Assembly (NCBI RefSeq): GCF_030811555.1
Contig: NZ_JAUSQZ010000001.1
Coordinates: 6,011,241 to 6,075,240 of the forward strand
Direction of reading: 5' to 3'
Length of the DNA: 64,000 nucleotides
Source: Kineosporia succinea
Lineage (GTDB): Bacteria > Actinomycetota > Actinomycetes > Actinomycetales > Kineosporiaceae
A model generated the notes under the pieces. It ran no database searches. It worked only from the letters and a program-made list of their open reading frames with translations, and was not told the DNA's origin. The translations under genes and the position numbers were made by a program. Positions 17,073 to 27,770 of the stretch are shown here, in pieces (within the stretch, counting starts at the first letter, position 1; every line of letters begins with the position of its first letter).

Positions 17073-17103
17073 GGAACGGGACCGTTCCGTCCCGTTGTAG
17101 GTT
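17073..17103. promoter_or_regulatory. TetR operator and leaderless promoter of the GMC gene
   Basis: GGAACGGGACCGTTCC (17073-17088) is a perfect 7-2-7 palindrome. It overlaps a second dyad with arms AACGGGA/TCCCGTT (17075-17096). The -10 box TAGGTT (17098-17103) follows directly and is six bases from the ATG at 17110. Repressor bound here would cover the GMC promoter and lie against the TetR gene's own promoter, implying autoregulation. Confidence 0.7.
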
Positions 17104-17109
17104 GGGTGC

Positions 17110-18708
17110 ATGAGCACAGATGTGAGCGCCGATGTCGTTGTCGTAGGGGCCGGCAGTGCCGGGTGCGTCCTGGCTGCCCGTCTGTCCGAAGACCCGGGCC
17201 TGCGGGTCACTCTCATCGAGACCGGACCGGGTGACGTGCCCGAGGAGGTGCGGATCCCGGCGTACGGCGGGCTGCTGATGACGGGTGAGCGGGCCTGGGC
17301 GTCACCGACCGTCCCGCAGACGTCCGCCGGTGGCCGGGTGGTGCCGCTGGTGACCGGCACCGGCCTGGGCGGCGGCAGCAGCATCAACAGTATGGGCTGG
17401 CTGCAGGCGCACCCGGCCGACTACGACCAGTGGGCCGCGGCCGGAGCCGACGGCTGGGACGCCAAGACTCTCGTCCCCTTGTTCGCCCGCATCGAGGACC
17501 ATGAACTGGGGGCCTCGGGCACCCACGGATCCGGCGGCCCGATGACGATCTCGGGTCCCCGGCACCTGCACCCGCTGGCCCTGCCGTTCGTGCGGGCGGC
17601 CCGGGAACAGGGCTGGCCGGTGAGCGCCGACCTGAACGGTGAGCAGCGCACCGGGGTCTCATTGGCGGCGAGCAACGTCCGGGACGGGCGTCGGCACAGT
17701 GTCGTCGACGGGTACCTCACCCCGGCGGTCCTGAGCCGGGCCAACCTGACCGTGCTCACCGGCACCCGCGTCGAACGCGTGCTGCTGGAGGGCGAGCGGG
17801 CCGTGGGCGTCGCGGTCCGTCACGAGACCGGTTCCACGAGAGACATTCTGGCGTCCGCCGGGGTGGTCGTGACCGCCGGGGCGCTGCGCACGCCCCAGTT
17901 GCTGATGCTCTCCGGCATCGGCCCGGCCGCCCACCTGGCCGAGCACGGAATCGCGGTGATCCGCGACCTCCCGGCCGTCGGCTCGTACCTGCAGGACCAC
18001 CCGGCCGTGGCCGTGCCCTTCGTCGCCGGCGCCTCGGTCATGACCTACCCCGACGCCCGGGCGGACTACGACCTGGCCCGGCGGGGCCCGCTCTCGACCC
18101 TGGCCCAGGTCGCCGCGCTCGTGCCCTCGCCGGTGAGTGGCACCGGCCCGGACGTCCCGCCGGAGCTGGTCTTCGGGCTGGCGCTGCTGGGGGCGCACTC
18201 CGGTCTGCCCGCGTTCGAGGGGCCCAGCGGTGCGTGGCTGGTCGGGCTGGTGGACCCCGACAGCCGGGGCACGGTGCGGCTCGCTTCGCCCGACCCGGGC
18301 GCCGAGGTCGTGGTGGACCCGCGCTACCTCAGTGAGGACAACGACCGTCGCCGGCTGCGGGAAGGCACGCGGGCGGCGTTCCGGATGCTCACCAGCGACG
18401 CGCTCAACGGGCTCGTCCAGCCCCTGCTGCCCGAGCCGGCCGACGACGCGGCCCTGGACGCCTTCATCGACGCGACGCTCGCCACGTACTTCCACCCGGC
18501 CGGGACGGCGCGGATCGGCACCGACACGGCGACGTCCGTCGTCGACCCGGGGCTGCGGGTGCACGGGCTGGCGGGCCTGTGGGTGGCCGACGCGTCCGTC
18601 ATGCCGCGGATCACCCGCACGCTTCCCCAGGCCACGATCGTGGCCGTCGCCGAGCGGGCGGCCGAGCTCGTCGCCGCGTCCCTGGGGGAGGTGAACAGGG
18701 CTGATTGA
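17110..18708 (+). CDS. GMC-family FAD-dependent oxidoreductase
   Basis: A 532-residue flavoenzyme of the choline/alcohol dehydrogenase type. The FAD dinucleotide fold is at the N-terminus (DVVVVGAGSAGCVLAARLSE), GMC signature 1 is GTGLGGGSSINSMGWLQA and signature 2 is GALRTPQLLMLSGIGP. The catalytic His is in YFHPAGTARIG near residue 460; the second catalytic position lies in TRTLPQATIVAV. The substrate is probably a primary alcohol or aldol-type molecule, not identifiable further. Probably repressed by the divergent TetR protein. No ribosome site; leaderless start as described for the promoter. Confidence 0.92.
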   Translation: MSTDVSADVVVVGAGSAGCVLAARLSEDPGLRVTLIETGPGDVPEEVRIPAYGGLLMTGERAWASPTVPQTSAGGRVVPLVTGTGLGGGSSINSMGWLQAHPADYDQWAAAGADGWDAKTLVPLFARIEDHELGASGTHGSGGPMTISGPRHLHPLALPFVRAAREQGWPVSADLNGEQRTGVSLAASNVRDGRRHSVVDGYLTPAVLSRANLTVLTGTRVERVLLEGERAVGVAVRHETGSTRDILASAGVVVTAGALRTPQLLMLSGIGPAAHLAEHGIAVIRDLPAVGSYLQDHPAVAVPFVAGASVMTYPDARADYDLARRGPLSTLAQVAALVPSPVSGTGPDVPPELVFGLALLGAHSGLPAFEGPSGAWLVGLVDPDSRGTVRLASPDPGAEVVVDPRYLSEDNDRRRLREGTRAAFRMLTSDALNGLVQPLLPEPADDAALDAFIDATLATYFHPAGTARIGTDTATSVVDPGLRVHGLAGLWVADASVMPRITRTLPQATIVAVAERAAELVAASLGEVNRAD

Positions 18709-18767
18709 GGACGCGATGGTCGGGTGAGCGGCTCAACCGGACGCGCGCGCCGGTCGAGTTCTGACGG

Positions 18768-20117
18768 GTGCAGGACATCTGGCAGCTGCTGCGGGAACCG
18801 GACCCGGAGCTCGACGACGTCGTCCGGCGCGAGCTGCTGATCCAGTCCGCGCTGGCCGGGCGTCTGTGCAGCCTGCTCAGCGGTGGCCTGCTCACCACCA
18901 CGAACATCGTCATGCTCGCGTCCGAGGGGCCGACGCCCGGGCTGCTGGCCTGGAGCGCGATCGCGCTGCTGTGCCTGATCGCCTACCACTGGCTGGTGCC
19001 GGCCCTGGTGATCCGCCCGGCCCGGGCGCTGACCGCCGGGGTCTCCCGTGCGTCCTCCATGGAAGCGATCACCACCCGTTTCGCGATCCTGCAGGGCCTG
19101 CTCGGCACCATGTGGGGCAGTTCGGCCCTGCTGCTGCGGCCGGGCCCGGACCACCCGGGTCTGGCCGCGCTGCCGGCCGTGGTCATGGTGATCATCAACT
19201 CGGCGAACCTGCTGTTCTGCGCGGCCACCCCCAGCGCCTACCGGGCGTTCCACAACACCATCGTGATCGCGGGCCTGGCCGGTCTGGCCTCACAGCAGCA
19301 GTGGGGGCTGGCCCTCTACATCCTGTTCGGCGCCTTCGCGGCCCCGCCGCTGGTGCGGTACGGCTACCAGCACATGGCCGGCGCCCGGCTCCTGGCCCGC
19401 CAGAACGCGCTGCTGGCCGCCGAGCTGCGCGACGAACGGGAGGCCGTCGAACGGGTGAACCTGCGCCTGTCCGAGGCGAACGCCGAGCTCAAACACCAGG
19501 CCACCCGCGACCCGCTGACCGGCCTGCCGAACCGGGCGCTGTTCTTCGACCACCTGACCAGCGCGCTCGCCCGCAGCCGCAGCGCCGGGCGCACGCTCGG
19601 GGTGATCTTCTTCGACCTCGACCGGTTCAAGCCGGTCAACGACAGCCTGGGCCACGGCGCCGGGGACGAGCTGCTGCGGCAGGTCGGCGAGCGGGTGAGC
19701 GCGGTGCTGCGTGGCTCGGACGTGCTGGCCCGTCTGGGCGGGGACGAGTTCGTGGTGCTGAGCGCCGACAAGAGCGATCCGCACGGGGCGGCCGGGGTCG
19801 CGGAACGGATCCGGCGGGTGCTCGATGAGCCGTTCGACCTGAACGGCCGCCCGGCGCAGGTGTCCAGCAGCCTCGGGGTGGCGATGGACGACGGGGTCAG
19901 CGACGGCGAGCGCCTGGTCGAGATGGCCGACGTGGCGCTGTACCGGGCCAAGGAACTCGGGCGGAACCGGGTGGCGGTGTACGAGCTTCCTGGCGACGAG
20001 GACGATCGCCTCCCTCGGTCACCGGCCGGGCAGGTGCCGCGTCCGCCTTCGCCGCGCGGGCCGACGGGCCGGGAGGCCAGCGGCGCTTCGGCGAGGAACG
20101 GGGATCGGCGCACCTGA
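18768..20117 (+). CDS. Membrane-bound diguanylate cyclase (GGDEF)
   Basis: A 449-residue protein from a GTG. Several hydrophobic helices occupy residues about 35-210 (SAIALLCLIAYHWLVPALVI and LPAVVMVIINSANLLFC), then a coiled stretch and a GGDEF domain starting DPLTGLPNRALFFDHL. The active-site loop RLGGDEF is intact (G324-F328) and the inhibitory I-site RGSD (R315-D318) sits exactly five residues before it, so it should make cyclic di-GMP and be product-inhibited. The N-terminal sensor has no recognised ligand. The C-terminal 50 residues are Pro/Arg-rich and disordered. No EAL domain. Confidence 0.92.
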   Translation: MQDIWQLLREPDPELDDVVRRELLIQSALAGRLCSLLSGGLLTTTNIVMLASEGPTPGLLAWSAIALLCLIAYHWLVPALVIRPARALTAGVSRASSMEAITTRFAILQGLLGTMWGSSALLLRPGPDHPGLAALPAVVMVIINSANLLFCAATPSAYRAFHNTIVIAGLAGLASQQQWGLALYILFGAFAAPPLVRYGYQHMAGARLLARQNALLAAELRDEREAVERVNLRLSEANAELKHQATRDPLTGLPNRALFFDHLTSALARSRSAGRTLGVIFFDLDRFKPVNDSLGHGAGDELLRQVGERVSAVLRGSDVLARLGGDEFVVLSADKSDPHGAAGVAERIRRVLDEPFDLNGRPAQVSSSLGVAMDDGVSDGERLVEMADVALYRAKELGRNRVAVYELPGDEDDRLPRSPAGQVPRPPSPRGPTGREASGASARNGDRRT

Positions 20118-20352
20118 GCAGCAGAAGCGCCCGGCCGGCCCCGCCTGGACCGCGCACCGCGCCCGCACCCCGGCTACCTCGCGATCGACCCGTGACGTCA
20201 CCACTCCGATGCGTCCGCTTCTCGGGCGCACCGACCCCCGGGCGGGGTGAAACATTTTCGGCCTACCGGACACCGACGAGCAGGTTGACACCCGTTATCG
20301 GCCAACTGATGCTGAAATTCAGCTGCGCGCATCTCTACCCTGAGGAGATCTC

Positions 20353-21540
20353 GTGCGTCTCAAGAAGTGGCTTGTCCATGCCCTGACCGCTCTCCTGGTC
20401 GGCGTCCCGCTCATGCTGTTCGCGGCGGCCGATCCGGCCCGGGCGATCGGGCCGACCCTCCTACCGGTCACCGTCACCAACAACACCGGGCGCGCCGGAA
20501 GCGTCCATCTGTACGTGCTCGGGACCAATCTCAGTACCGGACGTCTCGGTTACGTCAACCAGGCCGGCACCTTCACGCCCTGGCCCGCCGGGCAGATCCC
20601 GCCCTCGCCCGCCCCGGACGTGGCGATCGCCGGTCCCGGTAACGGCGGATCCACCACCCTCCGCTTCCCCCGCGGCTTTTCCGGGCGGGTCTACTTCTCC
20701 CTGGGGGAGAAGCTGAAGCTGTTCCTGACACCGGACGGCTTCGTGCAGCCGGCCCCGTGGACGAGCGCGGACGCGAACCGCAACATCCTGTTCGACTGGA
20801 GCGAGTTCACGTACAACGACTCCGGGTTGTGGCTCAACAGCACCCAGGTCGACATGCTCTCGGTTCCGCACGCGGTCACCGTCACCGGGGCCAACGGCGC
20901 CACCTCGCGCAGCGGCGATCTGGTCAGCGACGGCCGCAACAAGGTGTTCAACGCGCTCAAGGCGCAGTCGGGCTGGTCGAACCTGGTCTACACCCGGCCC
21001 GACGGAACCGTGCTGCGCGCCCTGGCCCCCGGAAAGGCGGCGGAGGCGGGACTTCTCAGTTCGACCTACCTGGACGCCTACATCACCTCGGCCTGGAACG
21101 CCTACACCAGCAAGACGCTCACCGTGGTTCCGTTCGCCGGGCAGGACATCCGGTACTTCGGCCGAACCTCCGGGAACGTCATGCGTTTCACCAACTCGGC
21201 CGGGGCGACCGTCGCATCCTTCAACAAGCCGTCGTCGGCGTCGGTCTGGGGCTGCGACCGTGATCTGTTCGCCCCGAACGACAACGTGGTGGGACCGATC
21301 GCCCGCACCCTGTGCGCGGCGCTCAACCGCGGGACGCTGGGGACGATCGACACCCAGCCATCGACCGACGCGGCACAGTTCTACCGCAACAGCGCGCCCA
21401 ACCACTACGCGCGGATCATTCACCAGAACATGGTGGACGGCCGGGCCTACACCTTCCCCTTCGACGACGTCGGCGCCTTCGAGTCGCTGGTGCAGAGCGG
21501 TGATCCGCGTTCGGCCTCGATCATCCTGACCCCGTTCTGA
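20353..21540 (+). CDS. Secreted beta-1,3-glucanase, glycoside hydrolase family 64
   Basis: A 395-residue exported enzyme: Sec signal (KKWLVHALTALLVGVPLMLF) with likely cleavage after ARA (residue 31). The family's catalytic segments are clear: FDWSEFTYND with Glu151 and STQVDMLSVP with Asp167. The 16-residue spacing equals that of the catalytic Glu154/Asp170 pair known from the Streptomyces laminaripentaose-producing enzyme. The conserved VWGCDRDLFAPND block is also present. No carbohydrate-binding module is attached. It should cut fungal or algal beta-1,3-glucan outside the cell. The GTG start follows GAGGAG. Convergent with the QorB-like gene. Confidence 0.93.
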   Translation: MRLKKWLVHALTALLVGVPLMLFAAADPARAIGPTLLPVTVTNNTGRAGSVHLYVLGTNLSTGRLGYVNQAGTFTPWPAGQIPPSPAPDVAIAGPGNGGSTTLRFPRGFSGRVYFSLGEKLKLFLTPDGFVQPAPWTSADANRNILFDWSEFTYNDSGLWLNSTQVDMLSVPHAVTVTGANGATSRSGDLVSDGRNKVFNALKAQSGWSNLVYTRPDGTVLRALAPGKAAEAGLLSSTYLDAYITSAWNAYTSKTLTVVPFAGQDIRYFGRTSGNVMRFTNSAGATVASFNKPSSASVWGCDRDLFAPNDNVVGPIARTLCAALNRGTLGTIDTQPSTDAAQFYRNSAPNHYARIIHQNMVDGRAYTFPFDDVGAFESLVQSGDPRSASIILTPF

Positions 21541-21574
21541 TCTGAGCAACGAGCTCCGCCGGTTCGGCAGCGGC

Positions 21575-21602
21575 GCCGGGGAAGGGGGACCCCATCCCCG
21601 GC
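21575..21602. terminator. Bidirectional terminator between GH64 and QorB-like genes
   Basis: An 8-bp stem GCCGGGGA/TCCCCGGC (21575-21582, 21595-21602) has a further GGGG-A-CCCC pairing inside. It is flanked by outer arms CCGGTTCGGC/GCCGAACTGG (21559-21568, 21621-21630) with one mismatch. It lies in the 90-base gap between two convergent genes. Confidence 0.55.
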
Positions 21603-21630
21603 TGCCCCTGCGACCTGAGAGCCGAACTGG

Positions 21631-22479
21631 TCAGCGCCCCAGACCTTCCGCGAGCGGCGTTGTCGGACGGCCGATGAGACCGGCGAGATGGTTCGTGGCG
21701 TCGGCGAGAGCGCCTGCCGCGATGTTGCTTTCGAGCTGGGTGACGAACTGGATCAGCCGGGCGTCGAGTCCCGCGGCGGTGAGGGCGGCTGTGTGGGCGG
21801 CCCGGTCGAGGGGGACGTACTCGATCGGCCGGCCGAGGACGTCGCCCATGGTCGCGGCCAACTCGGAGAAGGTCCAGGCCACGTCGCCGGAGAGTTCGTA
21901 GGTGCGTCCGTCGTGATCCCCGCCGGCCAGGACGATCGCGGCGGCCTCGGCGTAGTCGGCCCGGGCCGCCGAAGCCACCCGCCCAGCTCCCGCGCTGCTG
22001 GGGAGCTTGCCGGTGGCGGCGGCGCTCTTCAGGTGGGGCAGGTAGTTCTCGTGGTACCAGTTGTTGCGCAGAATCGAAAAGGCCAGGCCGGATGCGTGAA
22101 TCAGCTTCTCCGTCGCCGCGTGGTCCGGAGCGACCAGCAGTTGTGTGCTGTCGGCGTGCGGCGCGGAGGTGTAGGCGAGGAAGCCCACGCCGGCCTGCCC
22201 CGCCGCAGCGATGACCGAGCCGTGCAGGGCAACGCGTTCGCCGGACTCGGGGCCGGAGACCAGGAGCAGCCGATCGACGCCGTCGAGTGCTTCCGTGAGC
22301 GCGGGGACTTCGCCGTACGCGGCCACCCGAACGCTCACGCCAAGGTCTTTCAGTGGCTGGGCCCGGCCGTCGTCCCGGACCACAGCGACAATGTCGCTCG
22401 CGGACGTCCCCCGTTGGAGAAGGGCTTTGACAGTGAGGGAGCCAAGGGCGCCGGTGGCTCCGGTCAGGGCGATGCTCAT
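21631..22479 (-). CDS. NAD(P)H:quinone reductase-like protein (QorB/NmrA-type SDR)
   Basis: A 282-residue atypical short-chain dehydrogenase: glycine-rich cofactor loop LTGATGALGSLTVKALLQ, then VRDDGRAQPL (the Arg favours NADP), FLAYTSAPHAD, and the QorB-like ILRNNWYHENYLPHL. The late segment GRTYELSGDVAWTFSELAAT is typical of the NmrA/QorB group. It lacks the classical YxxxK pair, as expected for this subfamily. Start supported by AAGGA. It is divergent from an HxlR regulator, a common pairing in which the regulator senses quinone or electrophile stress. Confidence 0.88.
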   Translation of the reverse strand: MSIALTGATGALGSLTVKALLQRGTSASDIVAVVRDDGRAQPLKDLGVSVRVAAYGEVPALTEALDGVDRLLLVSGPESGERVALHGSVIAAAGQAGVGFLAYTSAPHADSTQLLVAPDHAATEKLIHASGLAFSILRNNWYHENYLPHLKSAAATGKLPSSAGAGRVASAARADYAEAAAIVLAGGDHDGRTYELSGDVAWTFSELAATMGDVLGRPIEYVPLDRAAHTAALTAAGLDARLIQFVTQLESNIAAGALADATNHLAGLIGRPTTPLAEGLGR

Positions 22480-22561
22480 GATGGTCCTTCGCGTTCTGGT
22501 CGCCCCTCGGTGAGGCGCTCCGGCGAAGCCAATCAGGTGCTGAGACCAGGTTCCTAGAAGA

Positions 22562-22573
22562 TACTATTGGGCC
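22562..22573 (+). promoter_or_regulatory. Leaderless -10 promoter of the HxlR gene
   Basis: TACTAT (22562-22567) is followed by six bases and the GTG start at 22574. No Shine-Dalgarno is present, so transcription should start at the start codon. Confidence 0.55.
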
Positions 22574-22966
22574 GTGGCCGAGAATCCGACGCCGAACATC
22601 TCGCGGGTGTTCGAGCCCTGCGAGGTGACGCCGGTGATCGACATGGTCTTCAGCCGGTGGACGACCCCGATCCTGCGGGCGCTGCACCGCGACGGCCCAC
22701 TGCGGTTCAACGAGATGCGCGAGGGCCTGAGCTCGATCACGCCGAAAGTCCTGACCCAGCGGCTGCGGCAGCTCGAACGGGACGGGCTGATCTCCCGCAC
22801 GCAGTACGGCGAGGTCCCTCCGCGCGTGGAGTACGACATCACCGAACTGGGAGTCTCCCTCGGCCCGGCGTTCGACTTCCTGGGCGCCTGGGCCGGTCAG
22901 AACATGGAGCAGGTCGCGCAGGCCCGCGGTCGTTACGACGAATCCGGGCGCCCGCGTCCGGCCTGA
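22574..22966 (+). CDS. HxlR-family transcriptional regulator
   Basis: A 130-residue winged-helix regulator with the HxlR core: VFSRWTTPILRALHRDGPLR, FNEMREGLSSITPKVLTQRL, RQLERDGLISRTQYGEVPPR, VEYDITELGVSL. One N-terminal Cys (FEPCEVTPV) sits at the position used for redox sensing in many HxlR proteins. Divergent from the QorB-like reductase gene, which it probably controls. GTG start, leaderless promoter. Confidence 0.9.
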   Translation: MAENPTPNISRVFEPCEVTPVIDMVFSRWTTPILRALHRDGPLRFNEMREGLSSITPKVLTQRLRQLERDGLISRTQYGEVPPRVEYDITELGVSLGPAFDFLGAWAGQNMEQVAQARGRYDESGRPRPA

Positions 22967-23000
22967 GGACGGCCAGCGCGTCAAAGCCGTGAACGCGCCG

Positions 23001-24938
23001 TCACCGCCCGGCCGCGCGAGCGGTGACGTCGGGCAGGGCCCACGCCGCCGCGCTGCCTTCGGCCGTGGCCGTGGTGATGTCCCGCGGTGCCAGTGCGTCC
23101 CCGACCACGGTCACCGGGACGCCGACGGCCTCCAGCGCTGACTGCAACGGGTTCCAGGCCGACGATGGGTACGCCGTCACCAGTCTCGTCATTCCCTCCA
23201 GGGCGATGAGCGCGTCCGAATGCACCAGCCGGCCTTCACGCACCAGCACGCGGGTGGACGCGTGCATCTCCACCCCGGCCCGGAGCAGGCGGGCGTACGC
23301 CTGGCTGCGGACCGTCTCGTTCACCCCTTCACCGATGACGTTCATCTCCGTCAGCAACGTCACCCGGGCCCCGGCGGCGACCAGGTACTCGGCTGCTGAG
23401 ATGGCCGGCCGTCGTCCGAGTGCGTCCGCCACGACCACGTGCTCACCGGGCTCCACCGGCCCGAACGCGTCCCGCACGTCCACCGTCGGTACCACTCCCA
23501 GCAGGTGCTCCGGCAGCCGCGCGAACGAACCGGTGGCCAGCACCACCGCGTCCGGCCTCTCCCGCAGCACGTCCTCGGGGCCGGCCGGGCAACCGGTACG
23601 TACCTCCACCGACGCGAGCTCACCCTCGAACCAGCGCACGACGTCGCGCACCTCCCCGCGGAACGGTGCCCGGGCCAGCACGTTCAGCAGACCCCCGACC
23701 CGCTCCGAGCGTTCCAGCAGCACCACCCGGTGTCCCAGAAGCGATGCCTGCCGGGCCGCTTCGAGCCCGGCCGGCCCCGCCCCGACCACGACCACCCGCA
23801 GCGAGCGGCCGGGGGCGATGCGGTGCGGCGACGTCTCGGTCCCCGCCTCCGGATTGAACGCGCACCGCAGCTCCAGCCCGACCGCGACCCGTCCCCAGCA
23901 CCCGTCCTGCAACCCCACGCAGGGCCGGGTGCGGTGCTCGAGCCCGTCGGCGGCCTTGACCGGCAGGAACGGGTCCGCCGCCAGCGGGCGGGCCATGGCG
24001 ACCGCGTCACAGGCGTTCTCGCGCACCAGCTCGGCCGCCAGTGAGGCTGTCGCGATCCGCCCGACCAGGAAGACCGGTGTGCTGGTGCGGGCCTTCACCG
24101 CCACCCCGAAGTCGCGCCAGGCTCCGCGCGGGAAGCTGGAGTCGGGCAGGTTCTGCGCGGTGCCCCGCGCGCTCGAGTAGTGCCCGACCGACACGGACAG
24201 GTAGTCCAGTACCCCCAGCCCGTCCAGGTCGTCGATGCGCTCCAGGCACGCGGCCGACTCCGCCGGGTCGTCCGGCACCCCACCGGTGACCCGCGCCCCC
24301 ACCACGAAATCGGCACCCACGACGGCTCTGACGCCCCGCAGCACCTCGGTGGCGAACAGCATCCCGTCACCCCACGCGTCCTCACGCCGGTTGGTGTGCG
24401 GACTCAGGAACTGCTCGACGAGATTACCGTGCGCGCAGTGGATCTCGACGCCGTCCAGCCCGGCCTCACGGGCCCGGGAAGCCGCCTCGGTGAACTGCCG
24501 CACGGCCAGCTCGATGTCGGCCCCGGTCATCTCCCGTGGCACGACGACCGGCCCGCCCAGGAACCGGATCGGCAGTGCCGTGGGTGCCATGGTGGTGCCG
24601 GTCCCGGGCCCGGTGTAGACGCCCTGCCCGCCCGGATGCTGCAGCTGCGCGACCGCGAGCGCCCCGTGTTCCTGTACTCGACGCGCGAAGTCGTTCCACT
24701 GGGGGACGATGTGGTCGCCGCTCGCCTTGATGTCGCCGTAGTCGGGGGAGACGAAGTTGGCCTGGCTGATCACCATCGCCGCTCCGCCGCGCGCCCTTTC
24801 GGCCATGTAGGCCAGCAGTGGCTCGTTGTAGGAGCCGTGTCCCAGGCCTGTGCCGTGTCCGGCGTTCACGATCCGGTTGCGCAGCGTGCGTGTCCCCACC
24901 CGCAGGGGTGTGAAGAGCTCGGGCAGATGTGCTGACAT
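23001..24938 (-). CDS. Old-yellow-enzyme/FAD fusion oxidoreductase (FadH/BaiH-like) with an incomplete Fe-S motif
   Basis: A 645-residue protein: N-terminal FMN TIM barrel (LFTPLRVGTRTLRNRIV, VEIHCAHGNLVEQFLSPHTN) and C-terminal FAD/NAD(P) domain (VVVVGAGPAGLEAARQASLL). This is the layout of 2,4-dienoyl-CoA reductase and of BaiCD/BaiH-type enone reductases. The [4Fe-4S] motif C-x2-C-x3-C-x11-C is altered: C340, then Leu343 (codon TTG) in place of the second Cys, then C347 and C359. Electron flow between flavins may therefore differ or fail. It is the last gene of a nine-gene operon and lies 10 bases after the PrpD-like gene. Substrate unknown; reduction of a conjugated C=C bond is expected from the family. 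Confidence 0.9.
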   Translation of the reverse strand: MSAHLPELFTPLRVGTRTLRNRIVNAGHGTGLGHGSYNEPLLAYMAERARGGAAMVISQANFVSPDYGDIKASGDHIVPQWNDFARRVQEHGALAVAQLQHPGGQGVYTGPGTGTTMAPTALPIRFLGGPVVVPREMTGADIELAVRQFTEAASRAREAGLDGVEIHCAHGNLVEQFLSPHTNRREDAWGDGMLFATEVLRGVRAVVGADFVVGARVTGGVPDDPAESAACLERIDDLDGLGVLDYLSVSVGHYSSARGTAQNLPDSSFPRGAWRDFGVAVKARTSTPVFLVGRIATASLAAELVRENACDAVAMARPLAADPFLPVKAADGLEHRTRPCVGLQDGCWGRVAVGLELRCAFNPEAGTETSPHRIAPGRSLRVVVVGAGPAGLEAARQASLLGHRVVLLERSERVGGLLNVLARAPFRGEVRDVVRWFEGELASVEVRTGCPAGPEDVLRERPDAVVLATGSFARLPEHLLGVVPTVDVRDAFGPVEPGEHVVVADALGRRPAISAAEYLVAAGARVTLLTEMNVIGEGVNETVRSQAYARLLRAGVEMHASTRVLVREGRLVHSDALIALEGMTRLVTAYPSSAWNPLQSALEAVGVPVTVVGDALAPRDITTATAEGSAAAWALPDVTARAAGR

Positions 24939-24948
24939 GAGCGGCCTT

Positions 24949-26231
24949 TCAGGTGGTGAGCAGGCGCAACAGGCCGTCGATCGGCGCGTCGGGCTGGTCG
25001 AGCGTGGCCCGGAGGGTTTCGATGGTGGACGCGTCGAGGCGGCTACCGAGCGCCTGCCTGAGTTTGTGGTCGAGGGCCTCGGGGGAGAGGGGTCGCGTGG
25101 CGCTGCCCAGGGTGTCGTCGACGGTACGCTCGAACGAGGTTCCGTCGTTCATGAGAACCACGACCCGGGAGGGGTATCCGCCGTTGGCTGAGGCGGCCCG
25201 TCCGGGACGAAGGCGCACGCGGGACGCCAGGTCGACGATGTCGGGTGCGGCGAAATCCCGCTCCGAAAGGGACGAAAGGCCGGCCGGACCGCGCAGCAGG
25301 GTGAGGGCCGCCAGCCAGGGCAGCGCGTACTGGGCCTCGCTCAGGTTCACCGGCTCGGTCAGGTCGAGGCCCACTGCTCCGGGCACCACGTCCACATCGA
25401 CCCGGGCAATGTCCCGGCCCGAGAACGGCAGCAGCGCCTCGAGCATCGCGTGCGCCGCGCGGCAGCACGGCCACGGTTTCACATACGTCTCCACGCACCA
25501 GAACTCACGCCCGAGTGATCCGGTGACCGGCGCGTCCTCACTCTGCTCGAAAGGTGTTGCCCCGGCGGGGGCCCGGTGCCTCGTGTCCGTGGCTTCCGTC
25601 CCGAAACCGTTCTCGGCCAGCTCGACCGCCGCCACCGCCGAGGCGGCGGCCCACCCGATCGACTCCCGCGACGCCGACGAGGTCATGCGGGAGTGCGGTG
25701 CGTGCGCGAACGCCGTACGCACCGCCGCCGAGATCACGGTGGGCACGTTTCCCCGCACCGCCGCCAGGGCCGCGGCCGCCCCGATCGTCGCCGCGTAGCC
25801 GCTGGCCCGGTAGCCCCCGCCGGTGCGCCCCGGCGAGTTGAGAAAGCCCGCCCGCAGGGCCACTTCGTAGCCCGCGACCATCCCGCGCAGGAGTTCTCCG
25901 ACCGTGACGTCCCCCGCCGCCGCCAGCAGGACCGGCACCACCGTCGACCCGGCGTGGATGCCGCCGCCGCGGTAGTGGCCGTCGTCGAAGTCCAGCGCGC
26001 TGGCGGCCACGGCCCCCAGGTGCGCCGCCCACAACGGGGAGGTCGTGGTGCTCGTGCCGATGGCCGGAACCGGTCCCGGATGGTGACGGGCAGCTGTGAG
26101 AACGGCTTCGTACAGCGGGGTTCGGGTGCCGGCCACGAGCACGGCCAGGGTGTCCTCCAGGGCCGTGCGGGCCCAGGCGCTCACGGTGTCCGGTAGGGGA
26201 TCCGTCATCATCGAGGCGACGGGGACGCCGA

Positions 26232-26235
<4 letters not shown>
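24949..26235 (-). CDS. MmgE/PrpD-family protein (2-methylcitrate dehydratase-like)
   Basis: About 428 residues from a GTG that overlaps the ATPase gene's stop (GTGA); ATGs at 26211 and 26208 are alternatives. Family marks are ALDFDDGHYRGGGIHAGSTV (the D-D-x-x/H active-site segment), VAGYEVALRAGFLN, KPWPCCRAAHAMLEALLPF and the lid-like EAQYALPWLAALTLLRG. Known members dehydrate 2-methylcitrate or isomerise cis-aconitate, and many members of unknown substrate sit in catabolic operons, as here. Its place between transporter and reductase suggests that it dehydrates an intermediate of the imported compound. Confidence 0.88.
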
Positions 26236-27766
<1,531 letters not shown>

Positions 27767-27770
<4 letters not shown>

